64,000 nucleotides of DNA. It comes from Pterobdella sp. o SKG-2022. Taxonomy: Eukaryota > Annelida > Clitellata > Hirudinida > Piscicolidae. The stretch spans positions 19,632,674-19,696,673 of the forward strand of contig OZ038322.1 of the NCBI GenBank assembly GCA_964035795.1. Direction: 5' to 3'. The position numbers were made by a program, and so were the translations under genes. The notes under the pieces were generated by a model. It was not told the origin of the DNA and searched no databases. It worked only from the letters and a program-made list of their open reading frames with translations. Positions 42,735 through 55,198 of the stretch are shown here, piece after piece; the stretch's first letter is position 1, and every line of letters starts with the position of its first letter.

Positions 42735-45700
42735 TCAGTTCGGTTTTGATCGATTAGACTTGTAACGTTTTCTGCCTTCATCTTCATATCGTTTTTTAAT
42801 TCCAATCGCACCGTTATTGTTATTAAAATCTTGGTTATTATCTTCAACATTTTTTCCCTGTTCAAAATTTTTAGCTTTTTCGTTTTCTTCTTCAGCATTA
42901 TTACTATTTTCCGGTGTTGTTGCGAAGCTTTGTATTTGATCTTCGTTATGTATGTTTTCTATATTATAATTAATCTGATTTATACTTCTATTGAAAAATT
43001 CATGTGTATTTTTATTTATATTTTCAACATTGTTCTTACCAGCTTTACTACTTATTTTATTGTAAATTCCATTTTCATTGTTTTTAGCATTATTTACTGA
43101 ATCATTTATATTAGAAAGTTCTCCGTGATTTCCCTCTTGTTCATAAACTTTTTCGCTCATATCTTCTAAATTGGAATATTCTTCATGATTGCGAATAATT
43201 TTGTCATCAGTATTAGCATCGTTTGAATGAGTAATGTCTGAAATGTTACGTTTTATCCTACCCAAAATTTGTTCATTTTTTTCCAAATTGTCTAAGTTTG
43301 CGTTAGTTATAATCAACGCGTTTTCATCTCGATAATAATTTGGTTTATTAATGTAATTACACTCACGGTTTTCATTAAAGGTTAAATAATTGTTTCTATA
43401 AGCAATTATTTTATTTTTTGAAGATCGTTTAAAATCGGTTATTTCACAGTTTAGACTATTAGAAATTCCCGGGCTTCGCTGCATATATATTGTTAGTGTT
43501 CGATTTCTATTAAAAAACTGACTATTTCTTCGCATCTCTTTGATTTTGTATAAGCTCTCTTGTTTCGAATAAAGATATTTTCTAGATCTTGAGATATTTT
43601 TAGCGTCTTTGGATTTTGTATTAGAGATTACAACATTAAATTCATTTAAGTTTTGTTCGTTTATTATAAATGGGGAGCTTTCATTATGAGATTGGAGACT
43701 GCTATTAGATTTTTCAGTTTTTTTGCATCTCCCAACGGTATAGTTTTTACTTGATGCAGCTTCATCAATGCTTGTCAGAGATATTTTGGCGTATTTGTTT
43801 TGGCAGGGTTTATTTTCAGCACAAATTTGACAGACATCATTAAAATTCCATTTTTCACAACATAATTCACACCTACAGTCTAAACCGTTATCAGCATCTT
43901 CACTATTTGCTAATGTAAGAAGATTTTTAGGTTCATCTTCTGAATTTAATTTGCTACTTCCCCGTGGCTTATTTAATTGTTGAGTGTGGTGATTATTGTA
44001 GTTTTGTGTATTTTTGAAACAAACCACTTCTATGAAAGCATCTCTGAACTCCTTAGAAGAATGGTTATAGATGAATGGGTTCATGATAGAGTTAGAATAT
44101 GCCAGTGTACTAAAGATCAAAGCCAATACTTGAAAGAGTTCGCTGAAATTTAAAATAATAGTTTATTAATTTAACCTAAACAAGGTCTATAAACAAATTT
44201 TTTGAAAAATTGATTGAATTCGCTATTAGTTTTGACAAAAATAGGTAGCTTGGAAAAGTGGAGGTTAACCGACTGACGGAGTGATGTATGAAGTATGTGT
44301 TTATAAGCGCAAACACTAGATTCTTGAATGCGGTGATTTACAATGGTTATCTTGAAATGTTTATAAGTCAAAATAGAACTCAGTAACAGAAAACTTTTCA
44401 ATAAAATGCAATAAAGACTTTTTAAAACAACCTTTAAAATTAAAGACAAAATAATTTATTTTTTATTATTGGAATTTGTTGAAAACTTGAAATAAATTTG
44501 TTGAAGCACAAAAGTTTTCAATTTTTTTGAGAAATAAGCTTTTTTAATTTTCATAGGAATATTTCATTAAAAAACTTTCAAGAAGCCTTACAAAACTATT
44601 ACATAAAATTGTTTTTATTGAAAAACAAACTTGCATATATTAATTTTTTAAAGCTTATATAAGCAAATAAAAAAATATTTATAAAAATTCAGACAACTTG
44701 CTTTGAAAAACACCAGAAACTATTACAACAATGAAACAGCACTAAATTCTCAAGATACAAATAGGTTAATAAATATATCCATTAGGCTGTTATTTATCAA
44801 TTGAGCCATAATTTTGTTTAGAATCCATGATCAGAAGAAATTGATTCATGGCATTTCGTAATGCATCAACGTTTTTATTGGTCTATATTGCAAAGAATAC
44901 AAAATAAAATATACTAAAAACGTTCACCTTTGAATAAAACTTTAGTGAACTAGAAAATCTTGAAAATTAATGGTGAAAAAAGATGATAATAGCAAATATA
45001 ACTAATTGAATAATGAACTTATTCGAATAAACTCACAAAAAACAAAGCAGATGAGACAGATATATAGGAGGAACAAAGACGAGAAAGCTACGTCGATGGT
45101 TTATGGTGTTATTATGAATTGAAAAAAAAGCTATGGGAATTTGCAAATGTTATATATATTTTGATTAACTGAATGATTTTTATGAACGTTTTCCTATATG
45201 AGAAATCAAAAAATCGTCACTTATTATAAGGCAATTTTTTTTATAACCTTGTCGGTTTTTCTTTAAAAAAGTGAAACGAAACAACATGGTTAGGAAGCCA
45301 GGAAATGAAAAATGCAAAGAGAACTATCCCCAGCATTTTGCCAACCTGAGAAAATAATTGAAGGATGATGATAGAATCAACAATTCAAAATATTATTTTT
45401 TGGAAAATTTTTTAAAACATATTTCCATGGAATTGAAAAGCTTTTGAGATTAAAAAATATATATTTATGAAATGATGAATCCGTACATGACTTATGTAAA
45501 TAATTTTCAAAAGTTTATCAAACTTAAAATTTCGAAAAAACATTATTAGAATGAATTAATTATTTAAATTCAACTCATATTTAAAATTTAAAATTTAGGT
45601 TATTTTAAAACGATTTCACGTCATTAAAACCTTTATAAACTAATGATGAGGATTTGGGAGTAACGTTTTTATTTTGTTAACGTTGTTTCTCATATAGAAT

Positions 45701-48700
45701 TAACTTTTTACATAAATGTTTATAATTTTCATTAGATATACAAAAACATATAATGTGTTACTATAAATAAACAAAATTTTCATGCTCGCACGTACTGGTG
45801 CATCTAGGTTCTAGTGTTGAGTCAAGGAATCAGTTTTTAGACTGTCTTTTTGCAAAAAGATTTTTTACCTTAAACTTTCTTGTATTAATGAAACCACAAA
45901 CTCAACTTCATTGAACATATAAGCGCAGTAAAAGAAGAAGAATGTTATATTAAACGCAAAAATTATGAATAACCTGTTTAGTTTTTATAGTAGATCGCAG
46001 TTTGCTTTGTGGATTTGAGAATGTGGTTGAGCTTTTATGCGAGTAAATGTGTTTCATAATGAAACCATGCAGGATGGATATGATTAACAACGGAAGGAGG
46101 TACCTGCCGATTTGAGATGTTTCAAATATGTTTAAAATATCATTTCAACTTTTTACCGACTTGCAATAAAGATTAGAAAATCAGTTTTAAAATGGCTTAT
46201 GAAAAATTATAACCGTTTTTAGTCCAGATTTCACTTTTAATATTTGAAATTTTGTTTCAGTTATGAGCAATAAGAATCGATTATGATTGTGATGTTACAT
46301 AAATTAGAAAAATGGGATAGGATCAATATTCTATACGAAGACTTTCATAAGTTTTAATAAATTTTATTTTAAAAAATTGTTGAATAACCAAATAAAGAAA
46401 TATGAGGTCAAAAAATACAAGTAAAGAAATGTGGTTAAAAAGCCAAAATTCTAGAAATTGTATAAATACTCATTACGGGCATGTTAATAGTGCTTTATAG
46501 GTAGGCCAGAGTATTAGTTGATGAGGATGAATAAAAATCTTCCAAGAGATTTTTATCTAGTGCTTCTATATTGTAATTTTCTTTTTGTTGTTATAAAAAA
46601 CAAGACACAACATGCTTTATAGAAGACTCAGAAGAAGTTGTTCAGATGTTAGAATTATTTTTGGTTTTACTGCTGTTTTTTGAGTCTAAAAATGTTTTTT
46701 TTTAAAGGTTTCGGAAATCTCTTTAATATTGTGTTTTAAAAAATTTAATGTATACGTTTTAATGTATAATTAAATGCAATAAAGTGATTATTTTTAAAAA
46801 GATTTTTCCAAAAATAAGCTAAAGAGGAATTAAGGCAATAAATGAATGTAATATTACGAGCTGCATAAATGCTTGTGGAATAAATCTTAAAAAGTACAAA
46901 ATAATTAAAAAAAATCTCTGCGCGCGTCATTTATTATATTTTTAACATTCAAGTGGTATTGAAACTTCATTTTATTTTAATTCCATGAAAAATTGTTGAT
47001 TAAACAGGCAAAAATTGAAGAATGTAATTATTTTTCGTAAAGAGAAAAGTGTCTTGGTCGAAGAAACGTGTTTTTATGAATTTTAAAAATTTATATTAAA
47101 TACTTCAATTCAAATCAAAAAGAAAAAAATAATTTTGAAGATAATCTAGCTGAAGTGACAATTAAAAAAGAAAAAATGTCATTTAATTATAAACTACACA
47201 AACCCAAAAATGAAGAGAATGCTAGCGTTGATAAGACCGTGTGTGGCAGATGCGTTGCAGCTGAAGGAAACTTTGAAAATAAAAATGCTTGGCAGAGACA
47301 AAGCTACTGACAATATCCACACCCCCACGATTGCTGCTGCTATCTTGCCGTTGGTTCTCAAATGTAAAGTCGTGGTGTTTCTTACTACGCTCATATACCT
47401 GACTAGGAAGTATTGGGAATTTGTAAATTAGTTTGAGTTTATGGGTGTTTCAATCTGGTTATCTTAGATTTTATTACTTAAGAAAAATGGTTTAATAAAA
47501 ACTTCCTAATCTACTGAAAATCAAATTAGAATTTTGCATAAAGTTTGAAACCATGAGTTGCAATCAAACGAGTTGTTTCATCGTTTTTGATTATAAAACG
47601 AATTTTACATTTGTTTTCCATAGTTTTCAAAAATTTTTCTGTTGTTTTTTTTTTTAAATTAGCATTTTTACATCTCAAAAAATATCTTCACGTTATTTTT
47701 GAAAAAAGAAAGTTTTTTTGAGCTCTGAAATTTGTATCAACCACACGTAAAAAATTTTAATTGCCATCTTTTTTCGGATTATTTAATTGTTTCAAAATTG
47801 TATTTTATGGCCATTATCGAACATAAAAATATCAAAATGTTTCATAGTTAAGTGCTTTTGAAAATGGAAACAACTATCGACAAAATTAATTTAAACACGA
47901 ATTTCGAAAATTTGTTTCAGGATAGTTTGAAATATTAAGAAGTCATTATCAGCCTCTTAAAGTAGCAATTAACACGCGAAATACAGAATTCTTTTGTGTT
48001 TTTAAGTTGTAAAATACATAATATAATATCTTTTTTGGTTATATAAAAGGATCATAACATGTATCAAAATGACATAAAAAGGGGTAAAACTACAGCTTAA
48101 ATGATAAACAAAAAACAGATCTTAAATAAAAATATTCTCGCGTTATATTGAAAAACGATAAGATCTACACTTTTTATTAGATAAGACATAATGATTTTTC
48201 TCATAGTTTGATATTTAGCAACATCGATTAAATGTGAAATTCAAGCATGACTGGTAAGGTATTTTATTACATATTTTTAAGTTTGAACTATTGTCTGCTT
48301 GTTTAAAAAGAGTATTTTTCTACAAATAATCTCAAAGCTCGTGGTATGACGTCTGAAAAATTGAATTCATTGTTAAGTTTGATTTTGAATCCATTTTTAA
48401 CATAAATTTCAAGAATTCTTAAGCTATGTGGTAAATTACATCAAACACGTTTATTAAATGGAAATTATTAAGCTTTTTGATATGTTACGGGTATCATCAG
48501 ATGATTAAAGTAAACTGAGTTTAAACGGAGTTTAAAACTGTTTCATACTTATTTCAGCTTTGTTCCAATATTTTGTATAAGGCAACTTATCAACAACTAA
48601 TAGATAAAACACCGGTAATTATTCAGTTGGCCGATAGAAAGATCTTTTATATACTGTATAATGGGAAAAGGTAATTGTTATTTAAAATTTGATAAAGAAT

Positions 48701-51700
48701 ATTTGAATGTGTTCTCATGAATAATTTATGGATTAATTTCCTAATTTCAGTTCTTAATTATTTGATGCAATTTTTCACTTCTTATGAAACTAATTTGAGA
48801 AATTTAAATTATTAACATAATTTTTATTATATTGGGCATTTCAAAGTTTGAAATGAAACTTTGTAAATTATTGAATTTTTAAATAAAATGTTTTTAAGAT
48901 GTTGGAAACCTCCCAATACATTTATGCCTTTCATTATTTATATCCGTGTTGTTCTTTCTTCGAGCATTTTCCCATTTAAAGTACATAAAGATTATTTACA
49001 GAAGTTTTTTCAAAAGGAATTACAATAACTTTAAAACAAGTCGATGAAAAATTTTCGAGATGCTGAATTTATGAAAAAGAGGAAGATTATTGAAGGAGAG
49101 TCTTCAATACTGAAAAGTAGCCCGGCTGTCTTGGTGGCAAAATTGCTTCTATAAATATGCTTGCTGCATGATTTACCTGATTAAACCCGTAAAACAGATT
49201 TTTATTCATTGTGAGTTCATCTGAGTTTGAAACAAAAAGTAGATGAACAAATTTTCGAAAGCTTCAGTTCATAAAAATAACCACCACTTTCAATTTATTA
49301 TTTCAAAAGTTGCATACTTTAACGTATCGAACGTTGATATGTAACTTGGTGATGGAGCTCGATGTTTGCTTTGACGCCAAGTCTATGAAGGCAAACAAAC
49401 TAAATAAAAAATCTTAAAGCTTGTTTTGATGAAACATGCTAAATTCAGTAGAAATTTTAGCTTTTATCGAAGTTATTTAAAATTATTTTTTCCATTTATT
49501 TGGTATTTAAGAACATACGCTTCATAATTTGTCAAGAAGTTTTAAATGCAGATTTTTGTCTAATAATCAATAAAAACAGTTTGAAATAAAAAAATTTAAA
49601 TTAAAAATTTCTGAATTATCTCAAATATTCTGATATTTATTGCTCTCAAGTCAAGCAAAATTTGTGCTATTTCGCACAGAATAACTTGCTATCTGATTTT
49701 ACTGCTATAAGCACTCGTACAAAAATACTTTCGAAAGAAAAACGTGTGAAAATTGAAAAAAATTATTTAAAGCATGTTAATAATTTTATTGCCCAATACA
49801 ACATATAAATGACTAAATATAAAATTTCGAAAATATTTGCAGAATATTTTTGTAAAAATTTGACTCAACTTTCGGGAAATAAATTAAAAATTTTCATCTT
49901 TTATTTTTTTTACATTTATATATTTTCTCTATTCTTTTTATCACAAAAAAAAACAATCATAAAAAATAAAAATAGTTTTGTTAGTTTTAATAGTTTTTTT
50001 TTCATACACATAAAAACTAATTTCTATATAGAAAGCAAAACTGCGACATTTTTCAAAGCAATTTTAATAGGAAGTTACTGTCGATAGACCAGTATTAGAT
50101 TAAGAATATTAAGTTCATATGTTAATTATTTAGAGAATGACTTTATTTTTATAATTTAAAAAAAAAATAAAAGATGAAAATTTTTAATTTATTTCCCGAA
50201 AGTTGAGTCAAATTTTCACCGTATAAAGAATACAATTTTTATTTGTATCAGTTTAAAGAGCCGGTTTTCTTTCTGGCATTTAGAGCTGTTTTCATTTAAA
50301 CAGCCATTTTTGAAAGCTTATCCAAATTTTTTGACTAATTTAGTATTATATAGGGTATTTAATATCAAACTTTATTTCATTATTCTATCAAATTATGTAT
50401 TTTGTACGTAAATTTTCATATTTGACTTTTGGTATTTTAACATCTTTGCTTGAACTTTGAACTTCCTTTTTTACATGGGATTCAACCTTAACTTGATTTG
50501 GGATCTTTTGAATCAAATCTAATTTTTTTCCAGTTTCAGACATTATATAGATTTACAATGTACTACAAAGTGATTGAAATTGTTCCTTCATTCTCAAGTT
50601 TTTCTTTAACAAATTCAACTTGGTGTTTTTCATTTTCGGGTTCACCCATTTAAAATAAGGATTCTCATTTTTTAATTACTGTTTGTTCAAAAGCAGCTTA
50701 ATTTTCCTTTTTCAACAAAGGTTTTTTTGGTTGAGTCTATATTATGAAATAAAAATGTTCTTTAATTTTCTATTTTCAATAGTATTTTTTCAATCTATTT
50801 TGGTGTGATGTAAACAAAATTAAACCTTTTTCAGCATTTACCTCTAAAGTTTTCAGAGACTAATATCCTAATCTTTTGACATTATTTCAAACATAATATA
50901 CATATATTTATTAAACGTTGTACGCGATTGTTTCAATCATCTGGCGTTATTCAATAGACCTAGTTGTATGTTTTCACAAGTTCCTCTGGGTCAGCTGACT
51001 TCTTTTTTTCCAACCATCATTTTTCAGGTAATTTTTTACTTCATTTTAGATATTTTCGATATTTTTTTGAAATATTCAAATTTCGATATATATAGTTTTC
51101 AAATATAGAACCCGTTAGATCTGAACAAAGTCGTCACTTTTGAAAGAAAATGTCTGAAAATAGTTGCCGATTAACGAGTCATGAGGTTAAAACCATCGAT
51201 AATGTGTTGCTGTGTAAAATCACTTGCACCCATGAAACAACATTAAGTTTCAGCTTTAAAAAATTTCATAACTCACGAATATAACAATTCACAAATTGCA
51301 AAAATTATTAAATTTCTGAAAGATAAGTTGTGGAAATAATATTTAGTTGAATAATTGACTTTAAACAAATTGAAAACATTTTAATAAATAATTTCAATAA
51401 ATCAACTCACTGAGAGAAATGAGAACTAAGGTGAAAACAGAGACAAAACAAGTGAGGTGGAATAGGAAGTGCATGGTACGGCAGGCATTCAAACCGATTG
51501 GCCAGTTTTTTAAATGCCAATAGTCAAACGAACTAAGCAGTGGGACAATGCTGTGAATAAAAAGTTTAATTATTTAAATAGAAGCTTAATTTGTATATCA
51601 AAGATGAAATACCCCTTAGTATTTGATTTGTGATAAAACAAATTGTTTAAAGATTTTTTCTAAAACCAAAATAACTTCATAAAGTATTTATAGAATAGAA

Positions 51701-54700
51701 ATAATGAAAAAAATCTTTTTTTATCAGTCACATTGTTTCAAAGTTAAAGTTGAAAAAAAATTCTAAATTTTTTCATTCAAAATCTGCTCAGGTTCAACTT
51801 TTGAAAACTCAAAAAGATATTTTTTTAACGATTAATGACGTTAAAAAACCCTAAAATGTTCGATACTTAATCTTTTCATATTATGAAGTTCATGAAAGTT
51901 TTATGAAATAAAAGTTTCAACAAGCCAAAATACAAGCTTCAACAATTAAAATAACATTTTGATAAAAAAAATATTTTTTAACCTAATAAACTTATTTTTT
52001 TGACCTTTCGAGTACTATTGATCTCAATTTAAAGAAGAATTTCGTGAAACGGATTTCCTAATGTTGTCAATATATCAATCAGTTTTTTCCTATCTCGACT
52101 GAATAATTATCCAAATTATGATGGTTTTAATTGAACAACCATTAAAAATGTATTTATAACTTTTTAAAATGAGCCTATGCATTTGAAAACTCATTATTAG
52201 ATTTTACTGAAATTCAAGTAATAAATGAATTTCCAAAATATGTGTTAAAAATGAAATATTGCTTTAATTTCAGAATATAAAACAACTTCAAACATTTTAC
52301 TCTACATAATTCATCAAATATGACTGAATTTTTCAATCAAAAAGTGAAATTTTATAAAAAAAAAGAAGAATTTGAAGTTTTTTATCAATATAGTTGAATG
52401 AAGCAATTTTTGCTCTCAAAGGAACACTCGGATGTTTATTCAAGTGTTTATATATTTATTGTTTTCAGCGACTATGAATGTGGAAAAATTTCCAAAAAAA
52501 TTTTTTCAAGTTAAAAAATAAGATTTTATAGAATTTATAATAAAAGTTTTAAAAGTTTCACTTGTTTGTTTAAATTTTAACTAGGGAGCTTAAATATATT
52601 TAAACAAGAGTTAATATTTGCAAATAGAACTTGACGTTTAGAAAAAACTAAATACTTGAGAAATCCACAGAATTTCCACGTATAATAAAGTCTAGGTTAA
52701 TATCAAACTCATAAACCAAATTAAAAGTAGTCAAGGGTATTAACATTTGCTTAAACAGTTTAAGTCTAAATTTTGACATATCAATGCTTTGGCTCATGTT
52801 TCATACAATTCAACTTTACATTCCATGTGCTTATCGTTCTTTAAAACATTTATATACCCGAAATCAACAGAAAAGTTGAATTTCATATGAAAAATCAAAA
52901 ATTATTGGTATTCAAAATGTATAAATTCTTTAATTTCATACAGATGCTCAAAGCTAATTGTTTGTTGAAATCTCTTCTAGTGTTGTTTTTTGTAAGCTTT
53001 ACGAGAACAATCCGAACTTTTGGTTTTCAGCTTAATTTTTTTTGTTAAATAAAATCGGCTTAGAACTTTTTACTTTGAGAAACATTTTACATCTGTTAAT
53101 GTGTTTTATTGATTTTATAAAACTTCTTTTCAGTTGAAAAGACAGTTAAAAAAGTAACTGTTTTTAAGTGAATTTCCTATTTTGTATTTAAAAAGCCTTT
53201 CGATAACCACTTTCAGATTTTTAGAAAACGTATAAAACAACATTAAATTCAAAAATTAATAGCTATATGACTCAAAAAAATTAAAATTTTGTTTTAATTA
53301 GAATGTAAAATATACCTGATGAAAAGAATATCAGAAAAGGCAAGATTGAGAAGCAGATAGTTAGTGGCAGTTCTCATTTGTTTTTTGGAAATAATCACAA
53401 AAATGACCAAAAGATTACCTATGGTACCAGTAATTGTCAGAAGACTATAAACTATTGGAGTTACTATACGGTAAACAATGACTTCAAAGTCTGTCATTTT
53501 TGTGCGGCCAACTTGAAAATCGAATCTATGAGGTTGTTGAAGATAAACGTTAAAGTTTTTTACACGTTGGACTAATATATTGCTTCTGGTGTTGATTTCA
53601 ACCTTTTCAATGTCTTCATTTTTGTCTTTTATTAGTGTAAAATTATCCTCAATTGAACGCCGGTTACGTAAATGTGGAAATTTGTTGTAAAAAGAGGATG
53701 TGATAAAAGAAAAAAACTCAGAGAAGCGAATGAAAGTCTTAATAAAAACAACTGAGTAATTAAAAGTGTTGTTGTTAGTGGGTGATATGTTTATAAGCGT
53801 AGCCTGCTCACAGCACGTCTGGAAAGCTGCGTTTGTGTGTCGTGATGTATTCGAAGAGTTTTTAATAAAAAATACGGCTTTCTTAAAAGGTTTCTCCACT
53901 GATGGTGTTGACTTTACTTGTCTTATGAGTTTTTGCTTTTTAATTACTCGTAGATTATTCATCTTTTTTTTACGTACCAAAAATGGCTTAAGTCTTGAAT
54001 TGTTTTCTTGAACAGACGAAAGAATGGGCTCTGTAAATGCTAATAAACTTGGGGAATTTTTTAATCGAAAAACTTCTTTTTCTGGTTTTTTGAAAAAATT
54101 TGAGTTTATTCTATTAAAAGGTAAACAATTTTTAATGGTGTTTCTATACGCTTTTTCACTAAGTGTTCTACAAGACTTTTTGAAAATTTCTAGTTTAATA
54201 TATTTTAATATTTTGAAATTTTTTTTCAATAAAATCTTTAAAAAAAATTTTTCTTTGAGATGAAACTTTTTTGAATTTTCATTGAATTTCAAATCATTTC
54301 GATCATAATACCTTTTGTATTTAGCCCACAAGCCTCGTGTACTTGACTTATCTTTTGTACATGGAATAATTGATGTAGTTAGGAGGCTCTGCTTTGAAGG
54401 TGCCATGATAAAATCACGAGTTTTATCCCTGATTAGTTTGTTGAACTTATCTAAGAATGCTTTTTTCATTTCACCGTTTTTTTTAAAATTTGATTCGGGT
54501 AAAGTCGTCATGAGGTCTTTTTGATGATTCGTTAATAGACTGGGGCTTTTAGAAGTTTTGTCGATATTTATTGTTGAATTGTGGAAAGCGTTTAAAGGAT
54601 AAATTATTGGCTGAAAAGTTGAGTCCAAATCCAAACAGAATGATGAATGAAACAACGATAAAAACAAAGCTGTATAACAAAACCAGTTAACTGATGATGG

Positions 54701-55198
54701 AAATTGAAAAGGGAATAAGCGAAGGAACTTGAGAGAATTGAGTGTCTTTTTTGAAAAAAGCTTGAGCAATGAGTGAGAATAAAATATTATTTTCGCTAAG
54801 TTGAAGCAACATAAGAATTCTAATAGAAATTTTATTGAAAAAAGTTTTCTTAATATTGATGTGTAAGAGGTTAATAAAAATAGGGTCGTTGTTAGGACGC
54901 TAGAAGAGAAGAGACATAAAAACAGTAATCTAAAAAACAACGTAGAAAAAGTTCTGAAAAAAAAATGTTTTAAAACTAATGTATAATGAGAAAAAAGAAT
55001 ATAATTAATTATATTAAAAAATTCAAACTTTTGATGAAAATAATTCTTAAAAAACCCAAGCAATGTTGAAAAAGCAGAACAAATAAGAACGTGAACAATC
55101 AACTTGAGATTGATAAATCTGTAAATAGTAATGGGAGTTTTGATAAAACTCACAAAACTTCTCCGGCTTTTTGGTGCTTTTAAATGCAACCCATCCAT
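42735..55198 (-). CDS. Neuropeptide-type rhodopsin-family GPCR (allatostatin-A/galanin receptor-like)
   Basis: Six exons 5' to 3': 55198-53316, 51550-51411, 47402-47204, 46103-45974, 45345-45248, 44142-42735; phases close at 1286 codons. TM1-2: GTIGNLLVIFVI, NYLLLNLAFSD. TM3: WPIGLNACRTMHF with the conserved Cys, then FTLVLISL. TM4: AAAIVGVWILSVALSLPS. TM5: GYLLPLLIISIL. TM6: LFAFFISWLPNHVV. TM7: LAYSNSIMNPFIY (the NPxxY motif). The pattern is closest to allatostatin-A and galanin receptors. Odd points: the DRY motif is read as IRY across the exon 2/3 junction; about 570 residues precede TM1, with a furin-type RNRR site (511-514); about 435 residues follow TM7, Asn-rich with a Cys-rich patch (CRCELCCEKWNFNDVCQIC). 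The first 190 residues are hydrophobic, and a signal-peptide-like segment (VNWFCYTALFLSLFHSSFC) follows a possible acceptor at 54689, so the true start may differ. An alternative 3' splice (42812/42771) would end at 42614. Confidence 0.87.
49855..50215. mobile_element. Foldback element, family F
   Basis: Arms of about 57 bp: AAATTTGACTCAACTTTCGG at the left edge and the inverse CCGAAAGTTGAGTCAAATTT at the right, extending inward through AAAATTTTCATCTTTTA and its inverse. About 245 bp of AT-rich sequence lies between. It sits in intron 2 of the GPCR. An open frame at 49809-50087 runs through it but has no recognisable product. Confidence 0.85.

Noticed and set aside
53378..54524. Several plus-strand frames of 65-81 codons
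   Set aside because: All lie opposite the first GPCR exon and have no independent support.
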